From Takakia lepidozioides (lineage: Eukaryota > Streptophyta > Takakiopsida > Takakiales > Takakiaceae), in contig CM060734.1 in assembly GCA_030704615.1 (NCBI GenBank), forward strand, positions 4,092,001 to 4,156,000: a DNA stretch of 64,000 nt, given 5' to 3'. A program made the translations under genes and the position numbers. Below, one piece after another: positions 1-10,922 of the stretch. The notes under the pieces were generated by a model. It did no database searches and was not told the DNA's origin. It worked only from the letters and a program-made list of their open reading frames with translations. The stretch's first letter is position 1. Every line of letters begins with the position of its first letter.

Positions 1-9
1 CAACCAAGT

Positions 10-552
10 CTACGTCAATGGCCAGTTCACGAGACACATGAGATTGGCCGAACCGCCATTCAAAATCCTTGTAACGAGCACCCCGACGTGATGTTCTCCA
101 ACTTTCTCACAAAGTATCACCTCGTCAAGATGACATGCTTGAATTCTGCCCTCGTACAAAGCACTTTGTTCATTTCCAAGGAGAATACACAATTTATTTC
201 TCCAACTGTCTCTACCCATAGCAACATCATTATTCGGAGACGACCTTGACATGTCATATTCAATTTGTTCATTGAATTTTGGATGGTAATCAGCCCCAGA
301 TGTCAATTCGACCTCCGAGAACCGAGGAACCTCATTGTTGGTGTTGGTATCAGTCCCAGTATCTTTTTGAATTTGCACCACATCCCAAACGACAGGTGTT
401 CCGATTGCTTCTCCCAAAGAATCCGCATCCATGTGCGGATATGGCAACGACACAGAAGAATGTGCGGATCGCAAGACACTATAACAACAGATATTGTGGA
501 CCTGTTTAGCTGTCGTCCATGGCAACTTCCGCAACCAGTCACGTTGAGACAT
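10..552 (-). CDS. Unrecognised ORF, 180 aa
   Basis: An open frame of 180 codons begins with ATG at 552 and ends within the first bases of the window. The protein is hydrophilic, with an acidic, Asn/Thr-rich middle (residues about 60-110). Its more ordered C-terminal third contains GEHHVGVLVTRIL. I recognise no family. The C-terminal part faintly recalls the small beta domain found near the end of plant En/Spm-type transposase genes, but the match is too weak to name. It could be one exon of a larger mobile-element gene continuing beyond the window edge. No intact neighbour suggests a role. Confidence 0.35.
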   Translation of the reverse strand: MSQRDWLRKLPWTTAKQVHNICCYSVLRSAHSSVSLPYPHMDADSLGEAIGTPVVWDVVQIQKDTGTDTNTNNEVPRFSEVELTSGADYHPKFNEQIEYDMSRSSPNNDVAMGRDSWRNKLCILLGNEQSALYEGRIQACHLDEVILCEKVGEHHVGVLVTRILNGGSANLMCLVNWPLT

Positions 553-639
553 TCTGCTGTTGCGACGATAGAGTTCGAGCCCTCAAGAGTGAGAAAAACT
601 TGTTGACCAGTTTGGAACAACGACATTTCCACGAACCTC

Positions 640-2890
640 GCGCGATCGCGTGTGTATCCTACAGTAGAGATTCTGGTGATTAATGATTCGGCACTATATC
701 GATGGACACTAAGAAAGAGTGAAACAATAAGTTACTGAAGTTTGTTTAAAAAAACTGAGGATGAAGATGAAAAAGAACCTCGCGCGATCGCCCGCGTTTA
801 GGGTTATAATGATTTGGATATTGAAAATAGAACTCGGACTCTCGGATTGTCTACTAAAATGTAGAACGTAGATCTCTTTTGGTCGAAACAGAAATTTGTA
901 GAAACTTAAAGGATTTGCTAAAGCTACGACCCGAATGCACAACATTGTCTACGACTCCATAACAAAAATAGAACCACATCGACGGACGTTCGCGCGTGGT
1001 TCAGATGGATGAAATGAATGATGGATGAATAATGGTAGACGACTTTCGGATGACAAGTCAACAAATGGATGAATAAATGAAACATGGATGAACGAAACAG
1101 CTATAGTGCGAGTGATCATTCGAAGTACATAAAACGGTCGGGTGTGTATGTAAGATCTTTGCAGACAGTGGATGGGAACAAAGGAGCAGAGAGACAGAAG
1201 AGAAACCCAGATGAAGTGGAGATGCTCTCAATATTGAAAGGAGTACAAAAGGAAGAATGAACGTAAAACAGACAGTCCTGAAGATCAGCGAGCCAGAGCA
1301 ACTGAGAGGGAAAAAATGGCATGCGTGCACAGGGCAGGCTCTTATACGGATTGTCAAACAGTGCAGTACGAGGTCGACGTGTTCACATTACAGAGGTGCG
1401 TTTTGGAGTGTCATGGATCGACAAATTGTCGCCCTGGATATGCTCTTTCGTGTAATCTAGTGGCTATTATGTGTCCTCCAGAGCATAAATTCAAGTAGGA
1501 GTCTAAAATCCACCGAACATTAATGGGTCTCTAAGTTATTGCGTCCAACGCGAATAACTAACGGATTCAAGATCTGGAATCTGACATCCAAAGCACCAGA
1601 GAAGCAGAAAATCCAATGTTGAATTAATGATACAAGAGAAGAAATAGTCGGCGACGAAAGTGGCCGCCTCTTAAGGCCATTGTGATGAGCCGGCGGCCAT
1701 CTATGGCATGGTGACATTACGTAGCTGCAATGAACGTGGGGCCGTAGATGAGGTGTAGGTAGAGAAAACGTGAGACCGATCAAATCCCAGATGCACGTCC
1801 CGACACCTCATTATTGAACCTATGAATAATATTTTATCATTGGATGAAATAAGAGCCTTCGCGGATGAAACAGACGTATACTGGATGAGATGACTGCCCT
1901 AGTGGATGATTCAACTCCCCTCATGGATGAGCGCCGTCACGGGAACCCGTAATAATTCCAGGGTGTTCACTTTATGAAGGCGTCGGATTGCCGCGCCTAA
2001 CGCTCTGGACAAACTAGTGGAGTCCATTCATTACTGACAGTCATGTCACATCATTGATTGTACCTGCATAAATTTAGGGGTCGTCAGCGAATCGTTGGGA
2101 AACATCCCGCCTTTCATTCATCCATGCATCGAGGCCACAAACCGTAGGATGCGACATAACACCGACGGTTGAGATCACAGGTGGTAAGGCATATAAGGAG
2201 GAGTGACCGAAAGGAGTCTCCTTTTGCATTCATTTGATACACGCAGAAGCCCTGTTCAATTTTGGACTCAAGGAAGAGGTGCGAGAGAGAGCGGCTGAGC
2301 GAGAGAGGTAGAGAGGTGGAGATTGAGTAAGCGAGAGAGTGAGAGATCGAGGGAGCGTGAGTTGGAGTGAGTGTGGGTTTGAGCAATTCACTGTGTGCAG
2401 GGGAGTGTGATAGAGTGAAAGGAGGGCAAAACAAGACTGTAAAGTGTTTTGGAAGACATTAGTTATACAATGCCAACTAAAATCTTCCGTCGCACTTTAT
2501 CTGTCTTGCCATGTACACAGAATATGATAATTCCTGTATGTCGTGACATGGTCACTCTTATGTATGATGGGTGGAGGTGTTCAGTGTGGACACAATAGTA
2601 TACAATAGTATCCAAATATCAATCCAAAAGTCCAGGGCAGTTTGAAATATTACTTGTTGTCAACATCGCTTAGGTTGTTCATCGATTATGTCGACCACTG
2701 TTTCTGATTAGACAGTGAAGATGTGATGTCCATGAATGGTTAAAAAAAGCGCGCGCGATCGCACGTGTTTCATTTAGTGCAAGTCGTCACGTATAGAAGC
2801 CCTATCGAACAGTGGCTAATACCAAACTGTACATGGTCGAAGAAATCATTCATTAGTAGGACAATGAACTCAGTGTTTTCAATTAAAAGG
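640..2890. other. Gene-poor stretch with simple repeats
   Basis: I see no convincing coding region here. The stretch contains imperfect GGATGAAT-type simple repeats (about 1000-1110) and a GA-rich block (about 2275-2430). The 11-mer CGCGCGATCGC or a near variant occurs near 644, 782 and 2751, twice after the context GAACCT. Short open frames overlap the low-complexity DNA and look like chance frames. Confidence 0.5.
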
Positions 2891-2902
2891 ATTATGCAAT
2901 GA

Positions 2903-3175
2903 TTGATTGTTGTGCAATCGCGCGAATTTGACTCCGTAGTAGATACCCAAGATTATACACCCGGATCCCCGGAGTATACTCCCGTATCACCAGAGTACAC
3001 TTCGGCATCCCCAAAGTATACACCCTCATCGCCATGGTATACTCCGGGATCCCCAGAATACTCACTAATAGGATACTTTAGCCACCTCAGACCCGGGTCG
3101 GCTGCATTGGCCTCATTTTTGGCACAGTACACACCTACGTCAACTGTAAGTTCCGACCATTCAGAATCATCATAA
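2903..3175 (+). CDS. Short ORF with RNA polymerase II CTD-like heptads
   Basis: The 90-codon frame carries five successive seven-residue units of the form Y-T-x-x-S-P-x (about residues 17-52: YTPGSPE, YTPVSPE, YTSASPK, YTPSSPW, YTPGSPE), then a partial sixth. The DNA therefore has a 21-bp period. The known YSPTSPS repeat of the RNA polymerase II largest subunit has Tyr-1, Ser-5 and Pro-6 at the same spacing. Here Thr replaces Ser-2 and position 7 is often Glu. No other part of that polymerase subunit is nearby, so this is not a polymerase gene. It may be an exon of a transposon protein with a CTD-like linker. The opposite strand also has a frame (G-D-x-x-V-Y-x repeats), so the coding strand is uncertain. 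Confidence 0.35.
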   Translation: MIVVQSREFDSVVDTQDYTPGSPEYTPVSPEYTSASPKYTPSSPWYTPGSPEYSLIGYFSHLRPGSAALASFLAQYTPTSTVSSDHSESS

Positions 3176-3270
3176 ATAGATTGATTCTTCATAGGCTCTT
3201 GAACCAGTTCAGAATTTCAACATGGTTCCATCGAATACCCACAATAATCAGTAGGATCACTTTCTGGGGG

Positions 3271-3991
3271 TGTCGCGCACCTCACTTCGGTAAGCTCCCC
3301 CCCCCCTCAAGTCATAGTTACTAGCTTGATGCGCGCGCCTAACTCCCAACCTGGCCGCCGGGCCAACTTGGAGCTTCGGCTGCTCACCGGGGCATAACGG
3401 TCCCCCTTTGATCTCCCAAAGAACCCTCCAACGATTTGGAGTCAGCGGAATTCCCTTTGGTAGTTGGCAGTCCGGAACAGCTCCCCACTCTTTGGTCGCT
3501 TTCCGGCTCGCTCGCTTACTCATTAGTTTTTGGTCACCAACGGGCTTGCACCGTTCTACTCCCCTATATATACTTCTGTAGCTGTCCGCGGGGGTTTCAC
3601 AAACAACCATGCCATTTTATGGCGAACCACCACGAACACCCTCGACTCCCGGTGATGAGTCGCGGTGAGTCTTGGCCCGCCCACCACGGCCCCTATGGAC
3701 CGTGATGAGTCCCAAGACTCCCCACGACTCCCACCACGAGGTCTCCGCCCCAGGGTGAGTCCTATGTCACCCCCACTAAGTCCCGCTAAGCTACCACCAC
3801 CCCTTGTGGAGCCACCCCCGCCGCAACCCGGTGTGCGGGGCTCCACCTAGTGAGCGCCTCCGCCTCCTTGAGTGCCTTGGGCACTCAAGGGTGCTTCAGC
3901 CCCTCATACCTATCGCTGCCACTACCCCCACCACAGGGGCAGCCCCTCTTGTGTCCCAACCCCCCTGCCCTCAAGGCAAAGGGCCGCGACA
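3271..3991 (-). repeat. LTR of chromovirus family R (3' LTR, copy R1)
   Basis: This 721-bp block starts TGTCGCGCACC and ends GGGCCGCGACA, giving the short inverted ends TGTCGCG/CGCGACA of a retroviral-type LTR. Near-copies lie at 24,461-25,185 (same orientation), and 29,937-30,659, 34,585-35,311 and 53,641-54,353 (opposite). The integrase/chromodomain reading frame lies inward on the minus strand, so this is the 3' LTR. Its partner 5' LTR is absent. Confidence 0.9.
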
Positions 3992-4896
3992 CACACCCCT
4001 ACCAACAGGGAGTCGATGTCCTCATCGGCTTGTCCATTTTGTGGAAACGAACATCCAAGTTGTGGCGTCCCACATCAAGGAGTTTGTTTCCGTACCATGG
4101 CGTCCCATGGCAAAGAACCAAACCCCACACTTGACTCTACTCTTCACTAGCTAGTTCGGCCGACTTCCTCCAAGTCCCGGCCAAGGGTGGAGCCTCTCAA
4201 GCTCCTCCCAGTGCACGCTTCTTGGCCTACTTCAAGGCCAAGGAACGATCCTCCCCGAGGATCGAATCGCCTTACTGCAACAACATTGCTTGCGATCGCT
4301 CATGATGCCGCTTTTGGCATCACCTTGAGCAAGGGTTCACCTCGAACCCTCTTTGACTAGGAAGATAACCTTGAACCAACCGCGCGCCCCAATCACTACA
4401 ATTGGGTCCGCCTTGGAATGCTGGCCTGAGGTACGGGAACACGCCGAAGCCGCACTACGACTTTGTCCCGAGGCTACACGATTAAGTACGTGAACGGAAG
4501 CACGTAGCTTCCGCGTTAGCCCGTACTACAAGACAACCCCCTCGGTAGCGCAGTTATAGTACGCGCACGCGCCAGGTGCGCACTAGCACGTGAACTCCTA
4601 AAGAAGGCGCAAGTTTCCTTGCCCCTTGGATGGGAGTCACCCAATTTCGGCACTGCGCAAACACACGATTAACCCAATTTACCTCTCCCACTTTTGTAAG
4701 CTAGCATGCATTCTACACACTAGCCAACCACACCATGCATCACCATTCCAAACAAAATAGGAAGCACAACATTTGGAACCCATTTCCTTTATCACAAATT
4801 TTTGTATAATACAAGTTTTTGCAATCGGATTCCTAAGCTAGCTAAGCCAGGCTAAGCATGCATTTCCTCCCCCACGCTCCAAGGTTGATGTCCCCA
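3992..4896 (-). other. 3' untranslated internal region of family R element R1
   Basis: This non-coding stretch lies between the chromodomain stop codon and the 3' LTR. The same sequence recurs at 25,186-26,036 and, reversed, at 33,976-34,584, where the copy is shortened. I see no open frame or RNA gene in it. Confidence 0.75.
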
Positions 4897-5632
4897 TCAA
4901 CGCTTCTTCCGCTTTTGAGGTCGCCCTTCGAAAACTGCAACCGCCTCGGATGCGTTTCCCATTTCTGAGGCACGCACCCAAGATGCCTCCACATGATGAT
5001 AGCCCTTCCATTTGACGAGATACTCCGTTTCTCGGTTCTTGAACCTCCTCGACTTAAGTATTGCCTCCACCTCGTACTCAGGTTCATTTTCATGATCCAA
5101 CAGCACAGGTGGCGGACGCAACACTTGATGCCGATTCGGACGCGCTTCATCTTTGAAGTAAGGCTTCAAAAGAGAGACGTGGAATACTGGATGCACCTTG
5201 CTGTTGGCCGGCAACTCCAATTCATACACATCTTCATTCATAACCTTCTGGATGCGAAAGGGTCCCGCATACGGAGGTACGAACTTTGGACTCACTTCCG
5301 GAGGTAATCGGAAATTCTTGATGTTCAACCAGACCTCCGTGCCCGCCTCAAACTTCACATCCCTCTGCTTCCAATTCGCATGCCTTTCATACCGTTTCCT
5401 AGCTTTGGCAATGTTGTACTTTGCGAGCTTCAACAAACGCTCGCGTTCTTCCAGTACCGCCGCTACTGCCGGTTCCTCAATGTCCTAGGCGGCCCAACTT
5501 GTCGGCACCAGAGGTGCTTTTCCATAGACCAATACGAAAGGGGAAACTCCCGTTGCGGAGTGTTTTGTGTTATTATAACAGAACTTTGCCGCGTCTAAGT
5601 GTTCCACCCAGTCTGTTACTTGAGGATCAATG
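4897..5632 (-). pseudogene. Ty3/gypsy integrase C-terminus with chromodomain (R1 remnant)
   Basis: The minus-strand frame encodes the C-terminal end of a chromovirus integrase: the conserved stretch after the catalytic core, then a GPFRI-type beta-barrel with VHPVFHVSLLKPY, then a chromodomain containing EYEVEAILKSRR, EYLVKWKGY and ASWV near residues 125-165 of the 179-aa open part. Chromodomains of this class bind modified histone tails and guide integration. The frame upstream of the ATG at 5436 continues in homologous sequence but is broken by TAG at 5485-5487, where the copy at 26.7 kb has CAG. The gene is cut off at about 5632, where the palindrome array begins, so the catalytic core is missing. 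A dead 3' fragment. Confidence 0.85.
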
Positions 5633-6720
5633 AACACTTACCTGGCAGCTCAAACAGTGTGCGTCAACGCACACTGTTTGAGCCCACATGTCATTGTTTT
5701 TTCGTTTGAAAATCGGCCACACAGGGCTGTCTCTGAGGATCAATCATCACTTACCTGGCAACTCAAACAGTGTGCGTCAACGCACACTGTTTGAGCCCAC
5801 CTTCTCATTGTTTTTTCGATTGAAAATCGGCCACACAGGGCATGTAACTGAGGATCAATGAACACTTACCTAGCAGCTCAAACAGTGTGCGTTGGCGCAC
5901 ACTGTTTGAGCCCAACTTCTCATTATTTTTTCATCTGAAAAAGGCCACAAACAACATGTATTTGAGGATCAATCATCACATACCTGGCAGCTCAAACAGT
6001 GTGTGTCAACGCACACTGTTTGAGCTCATATTGTCATTGCCTTTGTCATCTGAAATCGGCCACATAGGGCATGTATTTGAGGATCAATCATCACTTACCT
6101 GGCAGCTCAAACAATGTGCGTCAACGCACACTGTTTGAGCTCACCTTCTCATTATTTTGTCATCTGAAAAAAGGCCACAAAGGGCATGTATTTGAGGATC
6201 AATCATCACTTACCTGGCAGCTCAAAGAGTGTGCATCAACGCACACTGTTTGAGCTCACCTTGTCATTGCCTTTCTCATCTGAAAATCGGCCACATAGGG
6301 TATGTATTTGAGGATCAATCATCACTTACCTGGCAGCTCAAACAGTGTGCGTCAACGCACACTGTTTGAGCCCACCTTGTCATTGTTTTTTTCCTATGAT
6401 ATTCGGCAACACAGGGTACGTCTGTGAGGATCAAGGAACACTTACCTGGCAGCTCAAACAGTGTGCGTCAACGCACACTGTTTGAGCTCACCTTTTCTTT
6501 GTTTTTTTCATCTGAAAATCGGCCACTAAGGGCATGTCTTTGAGGTTCAATGAACACTTACCTGGCAGCTCAAACAGTGTGCGTCAACGCACACTGTTTG
6601 AGCCCACCTTGTCATTGTTTTTTTCATTTGAATAGGGCCAAATATCATGTTCAAAACACTTGAATTTGGAAGCTGAAACATTGTGCGGCAACGCACGGTG
6701 TTTTCGGCCCCACAATGCTT
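5633..6720. repeat. Tandem array of ten palindrome-bearing units (~115 bp each)
   Basis: Ten head-to-tail units occur with successive palindrome starts at 5648, 5761, 5876, 5990, 6105, 6220, 6336, 6452, 6568 and a degenerate tenth near 6672, a spacing of 113-116 bp (104 for the last). The first unit has 17-bp arms, GCTCAAACAGTGTGCGT and its exact reverse complement, separated by CA. Most units keep this form, and mismatches are few (for example in units 5 and 6). Between palindromes each unit carries a TGAGGATCAA / ACTTACCTGGCA segment and a T-rich block followed by GGCCACA. The array directly abuts the broken integrase gene on one side and ends about 90 bp before the predicted ATG of the ParB-methylase gene on the other. 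Confidence 0.92.
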
Positions 6721-6963
6721 GTTTTCTGGTGAGAAATTTGGCCACACAGGGCCTGTCTGCCATGCTCAAACACCATCGTTTCATGCCTCTCTCTTATATC
6801 AATTTGAATGAACAACCCTGCAGGAGAAGATGCAAAGTGTGGCGGAGGCTGCCCTTCAGGGCAGGGGAAGGAGATCATTGTTGATGTTGACGATGAGTTC
6901 TATGAAAGCAAAGCCACTGAGATGCTGGGGGGTCAGAAGGTAAACTCTCAGCTTGTGGTGTAA

Positions 6964-7418
6964 AGTATGCTTGCCCCGGGTGGGAGGTTGAAGATTCCCC
7001 TATGTAGGTTGGTTTCCATGCCCGTCGTTCGTCCACCCCTCATCAAGGACATTCTCAAGCTGGAGGCCGAGTTTGTTCATGGGTATTTGGATGGATCCGC
7101 AGTCTTTTACGTTTCTACAAAGGATTCCAGAGGCAATGAGCTCCTTGTGGATGAGTCAATCGTGGACTCCTGGGATCCCATTTGGAGACAGGTGAACGAA
7201 TCCTTCGAACTTCTTCTCTCCAGGAAACCTTCCACCCGGGCATTCTCAGGGAAGATGTTTCACGTTTGGGATGGCAACCACCGGTTGTTTGCATGGATGG
7301 CTGTCATTGGGAGGCTGCACTCACAGGAGGAAGAGTGGCATTACTCTGTTCGATCGATGGTGTTGGATTGTGACGGGAACATGATGGGTCTTCTGACGGC
7401 AATGAATGATGTGAACAG
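6964..7418 (+). other. ParB-like (DGNHR-motif) domain of the above gene
   Basis: The segment begins with KIPLCRLVSMPVVRPP, resembling the opening strand-plus-loop of ParB/sulfiredoxin-fold domains. About 90 residues later comes DGNHR at 7270-7284, matching the conserved Gly-x-His-Arg phosphate-binding box of that fold. In bacteria such domains bind nucleotide or DNA and often sit before N4/N6 adenine or cytosine methylases. Assignment rests on motif and spacing only. An unrelated domain with a chance GNHR is possible. Confidence 0.5.
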
Positions 7419-9488
7419 GTTGGTTTCTCATTCTACATGTTCCACTTGTGGTTCCGAGGTTCTTTGATTCAAGTCCTTCAATTTCATTCTGACTTTCAGA
7501 TATCATTCTGCAGAGGGACGGAGACATCACATGTCAAAACGAGTCTGGTTCACACACTGTATAGGATACAAAGGATCGGGCAGATGCCCTTGACCAACTT
7601 CAAGACCATCCTTTCAGCAGAGACGTACAAGAAGTGCGAAAGCTCCAAGACATCGGAAACATGGTACTCGTTGACCCGTGAGGCTTTCATGGAGTACATG
7701 TACACGGTGAGATACATCTTCCTTCATCTGGCCTTTCCATATTCCTGCTTCCACATGTTTGTTTCTGTTTGTTTCCCTTGACCTTGGGTTGATGCAACTC
7801 TCATGCATTCCCTTGCAGCAAGACATTGCAGATGCAGGGGAGCGTGGCAAACTGGAATACTACAGCTCAACCCCTGAGGAGAGAAGGACAGCAAAGGGGG
7901 TTGAGAGTCACATCCAAAAAGAGATGACCGCTATAAGAAGGACTATAATGAGTGCTTTTGTGAAGCAGTTGAGAATTGCCGACCCATCATTCGGATCGCA
8001 GTTTCTCCTGGAGATAAAAAACCATTATAACAAGCCAGGCAAGCCAGAGATGGCCCAGGAGAAGTTGCACAGGTTGTCTACCGCCGTTGTGTCTTCAGAA
8101 CAGAAGGTGAAGTGGCTACAGATATGGAACTCCGATCCCACAGTTAGGGATACCCACATGTTCCCCAGGCCGGAGAAAGAGAAGAAGACCCAGCATGTCA
8201 TTTCTGTCAGTGACAATGTGTTGGACACGTGGCTTCACAAGGCCACTTACTGGAGCCAGGTGTGATGTCCTTTCCTGTGTCACTTTCTTTTCTCTTTTCC
8301 TGTCCTTCTCTTTCCATTGCCTCTTACATTTGCTGTGATTGTTTTTGGGTTCATTCTTGCATTTGAATTGTTTTGCAGTTGGAAGAAAGGGCCCGGTCGG
8401 TTATGCATACTCAGCTGGCTGACTATGGCATCACTATGACAGCACCGAAGGTCTCCTTCGAAGCATACATGAGAAAATGGAGAGCCACAGTGTGGCACTC
8501 TTGTTTCTTTAGAGAGTTCAGCAAGGAGGGTGGCATCAGTCGAACAAATGACCTTGACCAGCAAGAAAAAGGAGAGGAAGCCTGGAAACGATGCCTTTAC
8601 AGGTGCACACCCTGGGCCGTTTCAGGCTACTTAGTGTGTTGTGGTTGCAATGTACTGTGCCACATACTGTTTAAGGGGGTCTTCCTGGTGTGATGGAAAA
8701 GCTGAGAGACAATAATTGCATTGCATGATGAGGCTGTCTCTGTTCCTGCAGGTACATAAAGTTTGTTCTCATGGAAGAGAATTGCTTAGACAAACATCCA
8801 GATTTCGTGGACCTTTGGCTTGTCCCTACTGGCAACCAGACCATGTTTACTACTGGGATCTTGCATGACTGGGGCCCAGACCATCTTTCTTCTTGTGGTT
8901 GGTATTTGGATTGCCCTCCTTCTGAGACCCCAGCTCCGGAGGTGTCTTTGAGGAGAGAGAATGAGCGTATTGCAGCCACTGCCGCAGCAGCCGACCTCGA
9001 CATTCATGAACAAAATTTGAGGACTCTTGCAGAGAAGGAGCCTCCCGCTCAGGATACCCCGGGTAGAGGAAGAAAGGCAAAGGGAAAAGATGTTGCTGGT
9101 GTTGTGGGGAAAGGAAGGGGTAGAGGGAAGGTGGCACAAGGGCAGGGAAGTGTTGCAGATATTGGCCCAGTGGTGCATGTCCAGCAGACTCCACCGCATG
9201 GTAGGGGATCCGTGAGAAAGAACAAGGGGGTGGTTGATCCCAATGACCCGTACCATGCAGTGGAACATCCCACGAGGGTCATTCGCCCTACCAGGTTGGA
9301 GATGGCCAACGTCGGGTTCCTTGCCATGATGGAGTCTAAGAAATCTGATTTCAAGGGCGAGCCATCACCAGTGTGGGAGAGGATTGTGGAGTTCCTCGGC
9401 ACGGTGTGTGTTCTCTTTTGCTTCTTCTCTGCTGTGGGCATGGATCGTTTCAATCCTCTTGAGTATTCCATTGTAATTTTGTTTGCAG

Positions 9489-10530
9489 GCTAAAATGACC
9501 AAATCCTGGGTGAACGGGAAGGAGAAGCCATATGCAGCCGAACTCATCATCTTGGACATCCCTGATGGGTTGGAAGTCCCGGATGTCCCTCCATCGGGTG
9601 CTTGTCCGGGTTGGAATGCTTTTGATGAGCGCTACTGGCGGTGGGTTTTCTCCTTTTGCAAATTTTTCCTGTCCGATGTAGGTGTTTTGGTGCTCATCCA
9701 GTCCATCGACGTTCGCTGTCGCCGTGCACTTGCCAACTATTTGAAAGCCTCGGGCATGAGAGTCGTGAAGACTTGGATTGTGTGAACAACATGTACCTTA
9801 CGAAGGGGGATCGTCCGGGAGAGATGGTAAATTTGCCTTCTTCTTCCTCTTCTTGGTGGTTCTCGGATGGAGTTGTATAGGTCGCTCGAACTCATATGTA
9901 GGGGCCTGATTTTTTAAGCTTCTTAGTTCCTTGTGGATGTCCTATTCACAGACTCGTTTGTTTGAAGCTGTTTGTCTCGTCCGAGTGCATCCACCAACGA
10001 CTCCGGCCGGCATTGCGGAGTTCGCCATCACTCATGGGGGCAAGTTCATAGACGACAGGACAGATCCTCCCACGGATGACATGCACCACAACTACGTCGA
10101 CAACAACGTGTGCTTGCGAAGGGGGAATGGGGTTCCTTGGAGAGGGGCGAGCCCGGCTTTCATTCAAACGATTGTGGAGTGCTGCATCTACACGGACGCC
10201 AGAGTTCTGGATTTGTCAATGGGCACAGGTTCGTCTCTTCAACATTCACATTTCATGAGGTTTGATTGAGATTGCACTTTCAGCACTTCCCACCGTTCCA
10301 AATGTGTCTTCAATGTCTGCTTCCTTCATTCTATTCCACTGCAGGTGCTTCGTACCACGCTTGCAAGGCCAGTGCGTGACATCTCTTTGGGATTGAAGGG
10401 GATGCTGAGATTTACAAGAACCTCCTGATGGGTTTGGGTGGACACACTTCTCAAGTCCTTCCGAAGCCCCGTCCCACTGATATTGATACAGAGGAGACTT
10501 CCGACAAGGAGCTAGACTCCGACTTTGCCT
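9489..10530 (+). other. Beta-class DNA methyltransferase-like domain (motif IV then motif I order)
   Basis: Across exons 6-8 the order is a strand ending LIILDIPDG (position of motif IV, normally DPPY/NPPY), a Rossmann-like half with VGVLVLIQSID, a target-recognition-like stretch, then ASPAFIQTIVECC and VLDLSMGTG (SAM-binding motif I), followed by HLFGIEGDAEIY. Motif IV before motif I is the circular order of beta-class N4/N6 amino-methyltransferases, whose C-terminal part typically reads VLDPFMGSG...GIE. The catalytic DPPY is altered to DIPD, so activity is doubtful even before the frameshift and nonsense codon. Confidence 0.6.
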
Positions 10531-10922
10531 GTGAGTAAGTTCAACCTGTGGATGCTTGCATTGTTGTTTCAATATCGAGAGTCACTGTTCTTGAGGCAAA
10601 GTTCACATGGGAGACATCCTCTTCGTTGGACTTGTGCATTGCATCATTGTGTTCAAAATGGGTTTTTGTCGACATGTGCAGGAGTCCGCGTGCTTCCACT
10701 TACCCTCCAGGGCTATCACACCTATTTGGACTTCTTTCCAGTCCTCCTCGGTCTTGCATGCTACCTGTCTATGCGGAGGCACTTGCAGCAAGCATGTCCG
10801 TTCATGGCACTCGGAGTCCACCCATCGACGGCCGTGGTAGAAGACGTGGTGTTGGGGCCAGAATCTTTGTGGATAACATAGCACAGGAGGTCGAGACTGA
10901 TTCTGATGACTGTGACACTTGA

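Larger units (their letters stand above)
6808..10922 (+). pseudogene. Nine-exon ParB-like / beta-class DNA methyltransferase-like gene, recently broken
   Basis: Exons read by GT-AG boundaries and frame continuity: 6808-7418, 7514-7706, 7819-8259, 8379-8602, 8752-9403, 9489-9826, 9952-10228, 10345-10530 and 10682-10922 (the last join is out of phase as drawn and uncertain). Introns are 85-151 bp. Domains: an acidic N-terminus, a ParB-like segment with VWDGNHRLFAW (7264-7296), a helical middle, a Gly/Arg/Lys-rich linker (about 9055-9230), a methyltransferase-like half (9489-10470) and a disordered acidic tail. Three lesions are seen: in-frame TAA at 6961-6963, an extra TG at about 9781 that shifts frame, and TGA at 10377-10379 where a CGA codon would fit. 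Otherwise the reading frame is well kept, so the break is recent or the sequence has errors. ParB-methylase fusions are known from bacteria and phages. Here the gene is intron-rich and inside eukaryotic DNA. The start ATG at 6808 is chosen because it opens the frame that runs into the ParB segment. Confidence 0.65.

Noticed and set aside
640-2760. GCGATCGC octamers resembling the cyanobacterial HIP1 motif
   Set aside because: They also occur inside plant retroelement and tandem-repeat sequence (near 4,294, 34,281, 59,236, 59,358), and the window has introns and plant genes, so this is not cyanobacterial DNA.
3257-3850. Long open frames on both strands of the LTRs (also at 24.6-25.3, 30.1-30.5 and 34.4-35.1 kb)
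   Set aside because: They recur only as part of the GC-rich LTR, overlap on opposite strands and carry no domain; they are chance frames.
5633-6720. CRISPR-like array (regular repeats with palindromes)
   Set aside because: The whole ~115-bp unit is repeated including the intervals, so there are no unique spacers, and the setting is eukaryotic.
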